The notes below the pieces were generated by a model. The model had not been told where the DNA came from. It saw nothing but the letters and a program-made list of their open reading frames with translations, and did not search any database. Position numbers and translations under genes: made by a program. 55,547 nucleotides of DNA, from positions 1 through 55,547 of the forward strand of contig JAAYTZ010000119.1 of assembly GCA_012517965.1 (NCBI GenBank), written 5' to 3'. This document shows, piece by piece, positions 52,384 through 55,547 of this stretch. This stretch comes from Propionibacterium sp. (GTDB lineage: Bacteria > Actinomycetota > Actinomycetes > Propionibacteriales > Propionibacteriaceae). How positions within the stretch are numbered: the stretch's first letter is position 1; every line of letters begins with the position of its first letter.

Positions 52384-53550
52384 ATGCCCGTCATCCTGCA
52401 CGTCGACATGGACGCCTTCTACGCCTCCGTCGAGCTCCGCCGCCACCCCGAGTTGCGGGGGCGGCCGATGTGGGTTGGTGGGTCCAGCCGGGGCGTGGTG
52501 CTGTCGGCCAGCTACGAGGCCCGCGCGTTCGGGGTCGAGGGCGGCATGTCGTCCACCCGGGCCCGCCGGCTCTGCCCGGACGCCGTCGCCGTCCCGCCCG
52601 ACTTCGACACCTACGCCGCCGTCTCGGCGGGGGTGTTCGGGATCTTCGACAGCATCACCCCGATCGTCGAGCCGATGTCCCTGGACGAGGCCTTCCTCGA
52701 CGTCACCGGTGCCCGCCGGGTCCTCGGCGGCCCGCGCGAGATCGGCGAGCTGATCCGGGCCATGGTGGCCGACGAGCAGGGGGTGCCGTGCAGCGTCGGC
52801 ATCGGCCCGACCAAGTTCATCGCCAAGCTGGCCTCCAACCAGGCCAAACCCAACGGGCTGGTGGAGGTGCCACCGGCCGGGGTGATCCCGTTCCTGCACC
52901 CGCTGGGGGTGCAGAAGATGTGGGGGGTGGGCGAGGCGACCACCGCCGCCCTGCACCGGCTCGGCCTGGTCACGGTCGGCGACATCGCCCACACCCCGCG
53001 TTCGACGCTGCAGCGGGCGCTGGGCCCGCATCAGGGCGCCCAGTTGCACGACTTGGCGTGGGGCATCGACGCCCGCCGGGTGATCGCCCCCGACCGGGAG
53101 CGCAGCATCGGCTCCCAGGAGACGTTCGGCGCGGACACCGACGACCTGGCCCTCGTCGAGGACGAGTTGTTGCGGGTGTCGGCGCGGGTCGCGTCCCGGC
53201 TGCGGGCGGCCCGGCTGCTCGGCCGCACGGTCACGGTGCACGTCAGGTTCGCCGACTTCCGGGTCGTCCAGCGGTCGGCGACGCTGCGGAGCCCGACCGA
53301 CGCCACCGGGGAGATCCACCGCTCGGCGGTCCGCTCGTTGCGGGCGCTGCGGCTCCAGCGGCCGCGGATCCGCCGGATCGGCGTCCGGGTCGAGGGCCTG
53401 GTGGACGCCGGCGCGGTCGCCACGCAGCCGGCCCTGGACGAGCCGGAGCACGGCTGGCGGGATGCGGAGCGGGCCGCGGACGCCGCCGTGGCGCGGTTCG
53501 GTCCCCGGGCCGTCCAGCGGGCGACCCTCGCCCGCCGTGCCCGGCCCTGA
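52384..53550 (+). CDS. dinB: DNA polymerase IV (Y-family)
   Basis: The 388-residue enzyme has D8 and D10 (HVDMDAFYAS), a probable steric gate Y13, and D101/E102 (SLDEAFLDV), so it should be catalytically active, unlike the ImuB partner found in many SOS cassettes. Thumb, HhH and little-finger regions follow (FGADTDDLALVEDELLRVSARVASRLR). I see no clear C-terminal beta-clamp peptide. It inserts opposite lesions in SOS conditions. Start ATG after GAGGTG. Confidence 0.93.
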   Translation: MPVILHVDMDAFYASVELRRHPELRGRPMWVGGSSRGVVLSASYEARAFGVEGGMSSTRARRLCPDAVAVPPDFDTYAAVSAGVFGIFDSITPIVEPMSLDEAFLDVTGARRVLGGPREIGELIRAMVADEQGVPCSVGIGPTKFIAKLASNQAKPNGLVEVPPAGVIPFLHPLGVQKMWGVGEATTAALHRLGLVTVGDIAHTPRSTLQRALGPHQGAQLHDLAWGIDARRVIAPDRERSIGSQETFGADTDDLALVEDELLRVSARVASRLRAARLLGRTVTVHVRFADFRVVQRSATLRSPTDATGEIHRSAVRSLRALRLQRPRIRRIGVRVEGLVDAGAVATQPALDEPEHGWRDAERAADAAVARFGPRAVQRATLARRARP

Positions 53551-53592
53551 GGGTCCCCGCCGTCCGGTGTTCCGTCCGCCCGGTGGGGCGCC

Positions 53593-53598
53593 TACACT
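53593..53598 (+). promoter_or_regulatory. Possible -10 of the DUF3040 gene
   Basis: TACACT in a GCGCCTACACTG context, as at erpA. TTCCGT 17 bp upstream is a poor -35. Confidence 0.35.
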
Positions 53599-53645
53599 GT
53601 CTCTGCGCGCAGGAATTCTGCGCCGGCATGGACTGGGGAGGCGAC

Positions 53646-54020
53646 GTGGCTCTTTCAGACGAAGAGCGGCGGTTGCTGGAGCAGATGGAACAGGCTCTCG
53701 CGGCCGAGGATCCCAAGCTCGCCAGTGCCCTGCGTGGCTCCACGGCCCGCACGCTGCACCGGCGTCGCGCACTCCTGGCCGGTCTCGGCTTCGCCCTCGG
53801 CGTCGTCGCGCTCGTCGCCGGCATGGAGATCTCACCGATCGTCAGCATCATCGGCTTCCTCATCATGCTCGCCTCGTCGATCGCGGGCATCGCCTCGTGG
53901 CAGCAGGTGGGTGGGGACGCCGTCCGTTCGGCCCAGCCGCGCCCACGCGCGACGTCCGACACCGCGTTCCGGGATCGTCCCGACGAGCCGTGGCAAGGCC
54001 CCCGGCCCGATCGGCCCTGA
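53646..54020 (+). CDS. DUF3040 membrane protein
   Basis: The GTG at 53646 behind GGGGAGG gives 124 residues. The start LSDEERRLLEQMEQALAAEDPKLASAL is the DUF3040 signature; two transmembrane helices lie at about 40-60 and 64-84, then a Pro/Arg tail. Actinobacterial homologues (Rv2169c in M. tuberculosis) sit at the edge of the cell-division cluster. Function unknown. A strong terminator follows. Confidence 0.88.
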   Translation: MALSDEERRLLEQMEQALAAEDPKLASALRGSTARTLHRRRALLAGLGFALGVVALVAGMEISPIVSIIGFLIMLASSIAGIASWQQVGGDAVRSAQPRPRATSDTAFRDRPDEPWQGPRPDRP

Positions 54021-54038
54021 CCCGACTCGCTCCGACCC

Positions 54039-54065
54039 GAGCCGGCCACCCGCGGTGGCCGGCTC
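54039..54065 (+). terminator. Terminator after the DUF3040 gene
   Basis: Perfect 12-bp stem GAGCCGGCCACC / GGTGGCCGGCTC around CGC, followed by TTGCGTTCCT. Confidence 0.8.
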
Positions 54066-54143
54066 TTGCGTTCCTGTACGCCCGGGGGTCGCTGCGCGAT
54101 CATGGGGGCACCGGGCCGGCGGGCCCGACGGAGGGAGGGCGGC

Positions 54144-55169
54144 ATGATTCCCGAGACCATGCAGGCGTGGCGGGTGCGGGAGCCCGGACCGATCGGGCGG
54201 GGGCCACTGGAGTTGGTCGAGGTGCCGGTGCCCGCGCCCGGGCCGGGCGAGGTGCTGGTGCGGGTGCTGACCTGCGGCGTGTGCCGCACCGACCTGCACG
54301 TCGCCGAGGGCGACCTGCCGGTGCACCACCCGCAGGTGACGCCCGGCCACGAGATCGTCGGCATCGTCGTCGCCCACGGGCCGGCCACGGGCGGTCCGCA
54401 GCGGTTCGCGGTCGGCGACCGGGTGGGGGTGGCCTGGCTGCGCAGCACCTGCGGGCACTGCCGGCACTGCCGCTCGGGGCGCGAGAACCTGTGCGCCGCC
54501 TCCCGCTACACCGGCTGGGACGCCCACGGCGGCTACGCCGAGTACGCGCTCGCCCCGGAGGCCTACGCCTATCGGGTGCCGGACGCCTTCGACGACCTCG
54601 CCGCGGCACCGTTGCTGTGCGCCGGCATCATCGGCTACCGGGCGCTGCGGAGGGCGAACGTGCCGCCCGGCGGCCGGCTGGGGCTGTACGGCTTTGGCGG
54701 CTCGGCGCACCTGACCGCCCAGTTGGCGATCGCCCAGGGCGTCGAGGTGCACGTGCTGACCAGGGGGGACGCCGCCCGTGCGCTCGCGCTGCGGCTGGGG
54801 GCGGCGTCCGCCGGGGACGCGCGGGACCTGCCGCCGGTGCCGCTGGATTCGGCGATCCTGTTCGCGCCGGCGGGCGACATCGTGCCGTTCGCGCTGGAGG
54901 CGCTGGCGCCCGGGGGCACCCTGGCCGTGGCGGGGATCCACCTGTCCGACATCCCGGAGCTGAACTACGCCCGGCACGTCTTCCACGAGCGCACCCTGAC
55001 CTCGGTGGAGTCGAACACCCGCCGCGACGGCGAGGAGTTCCTCGCGCTGGCCGCGCGGCTGGGCGTCCGTGCGCACACCACCGAGTATCCGTTCGCCGAC
55101 GCCCCGCGGGCTCTGGAGTATCTCGCGCGCGGCGATGTCGAGGGCGCGGGCGTCCTGCGCATCGGCTGA
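54144..55169 (+). CDS. Zinc-dependent alcohol dehydrogenase
   Basis: The 341-residue MDR-family enzyme has catalytic zinc ligands C44 and H69/E70 ([16 protein letters not shown]), structural zinc cysteines C103, C106, C109 and C117 ([15 protein letters not shown]) and a Rossmann loop [12 protein letters not shown]. Its start is typical of actinobacterial AdhA-like alcohol dehydrogenases. It oxidises an alcohol or reduces an aldehyde with NAD(P). A GGAGGGAGG site precedes the ATG. No operon partner. Confidence 0.88.
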   Translation: MIPETMQAWRVREPGPIGRGPLELVEVPVPAPGPGEVLVRVLTCGVCRTDLHVAEGDLPVHHPQVTPGHEIVGIVVAHGPATGGPQRFAVGDRVGVAWLRSTCGHCRHCRSGRENLCAASRYTGWDAHGGYAEYALAPEAYAYRVPDAFDDLAAAPLLCAGIIGYRALRRANVPPGGRLGLYGFGGSAHLTAQLAIAQGVEVHVLTRGDAARALALRLGAASAGDARDLPPVPLDSAILFAPAGDIVPFALEALAPGGTLAVAGIHLSDIPELNYARHVFHERTLTSVESNTRRDGEEFLALAARLGVRAHTTEYPFADAPRALEYLARGDVEGAGVLRIG

Positions 55170-55209
55170 CCCGGCGTCCCGCGCGCCGTCAGCCGAGCAC
55201 GGACGCCGG
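55162..55209. terminator. Overlapping alternative hairpins between convergent genes
   Basis: TCGGCTGAC (55162-55170) pairs with GTCAGCCGA (55188-55196), using both genes' stop codons; alternatively CCGGCGTCC (55171-55179) pairs with GGACGCCGG (55201-55209). Confidence 0.4.
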
Positions 55210-55547
55210 CAGCCGGCGCGCCCGCCACCGCCGCCACCGCGACGGCTCCGCGCGGTCGAGGCCGGCGGCGACGGCGTCCGCGACCGGGGTCCAGTCCCGG
55301 GCTGCCGGGGCGTGGCGGGGACCGCCGAACTGCGCCTGTTCCACGGCGAGTCCCAGGTCCCGGACGCCGGAGGCGGCTTCGGCCGCCACCCAGCCGGCCA
55401 CCTCCGCGGCGGCGAACCGGGGCGACCCGGCGGGCCAGGGGCGTCCGTGGTCGCGCGCGAGCGCCCGCAGTTCGGCCCAGGCGCCGAGCGCGAGCTCGCC
55501 GGGGGGCCGGCCCGGTGCCAACCGGGCCGCTCGCTGCCGCCGGCGCA
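55189..55547 (-). CDS. C-terminal part of a TgpA-type transglutaminase-like protein, partial
   Basis: The frame is open to the window edge and shows the last ~119 residues: a basic RRRQR stretch (just after a membrane helix in complete members), then ALGAWAELRALARDHGRPW and a helical end with LAVEQAQFGG. This matches the C-terminal DUF4129-like region of TgpA-type proteins (DUF3488 plus transglutaminase core), as I remember it. The catalytic part is outside the window. An apparent ATG at 55521 is not needed as a start. Confidence 0.6.
   Translation of the reverse strand, partial: RRRQRAARLAPGRPPGELALGAWAELRALARDHGRPWPAGSPRFAAAEVAGWVAAEAASGVRDLGLAVEQAQFGGPRHAPAARDWTPVADAVAAGLDRAEPSRWRRWRARRLPASVLG

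Noticed and set aside
48406-53835. An 1809-codon open frame antisense to the SOS cassette
   Set aside because: Shadow of dnaE2 and dinB codon use; composition is unlike a real protein and no start signal is present.

Overview
The window is about 55.5 kb of very GC-rich, densely coded DNA with many GTG starts, GTGA/ATGA overlaps and short gaps. The gene content indicates an actinobacterium (Actinomycetota): a qcrCAB cytochrome bcc complex with a diheme QcrC, CtaF (the actinobacterial oxidase subunit IV), GuaB1, a DEDDh/UvrC-like fusion, a PASTA kinase, class II DAHP synthase, DUF3043 and DUF3040. A Propionibacteriaceae-like host is my best guess, but that is inference. I see no rRNA, tRNA, CRISPR, insertion sequence or phage gene.

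From position 1 to about 36.9 kb the window is core chromosome, and the end piece at 53.6-54.0 kb belongs with it. From memory, the gene set and much of the order match the Mycobacterium tuberculosis stretch Rv2215 down to Rv2169c. The layout is: partial sucB, pepA, gcvT, two small genes plus DUF3043, a PspA-like protein, a glycerate-kinase-like protein and an ErpA/IscA-type protein (1-6.4 kb); aa3 oxidase genes ctaC-ctaD-ctaF, guaB1 and the ctaE-qcrC-qcrA-qcrB operon (6.5-15.5 kb), which together encode nearly the whole bcc-aa3 respiratory supercomplex; a receiver-like protein with trpD, a prepilin-type peptidase, a putative HTH protein, an amphipathic-repeat membrane protein, a cyclophilin, an AsnC-type ligand-binding protein and the DEDDh/UvrC-like nuclease (15.7-22.2 kb); a Cys-rich small protein, an NlpC/P60 hydrolase, a lipoprotein metallopeptidase candidate, an alpha/beta hydrolase, PlsC, class II AroG, a threonine-aldolase-like enzyme, a PASTA Ser/Thr kinase, a ThiE-like protein, a polyprenyl synthase, MetF and a HelD-like helicase (22.3-36.9 kb).

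Between 36.9 and 53.6 kb lie modules that are not part of that conserved order. The first is a sugar-uptake operon on the minus strand: substrate-binding lipoprotein, two CUT1 permeases, phosphohexomutase, sugar-1-phosphate nucleotidyltransferase and a galactokinase-family kinase, with a FAD oxidoreductase behind it. A ROK regulator lies upstream. A related 27-bp element precedes both the binding-protein gene and the ROK gene, which suggests one regulon. After xth and a DUF1648-type membrane gene comes an SOS mutagenesis cassette on the plus strand: a perfect LexA box, then DUF6504, a SAV_6107-type HEPN protein, a DnaE2-like polymerase and an apparently active DinB. DUF3040, a zinc alcohol dehydrogenase and the C-terminus of a probable TgpA-type transglutaminase close the window.

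A pattern runs through the whole window: about a dozen transcription units have a TANNNT-like -10 element exactly 6 or 7 nt before the start codon and lack a credible ribosome-binding site, as expected of leaderless mRNAs. This changes several start-codon choices (for example aroG and the DUF1648 gene, whose upstream ATG lies inside the -10 element). Function assignments rest on motifs read by eye; no database search was run.
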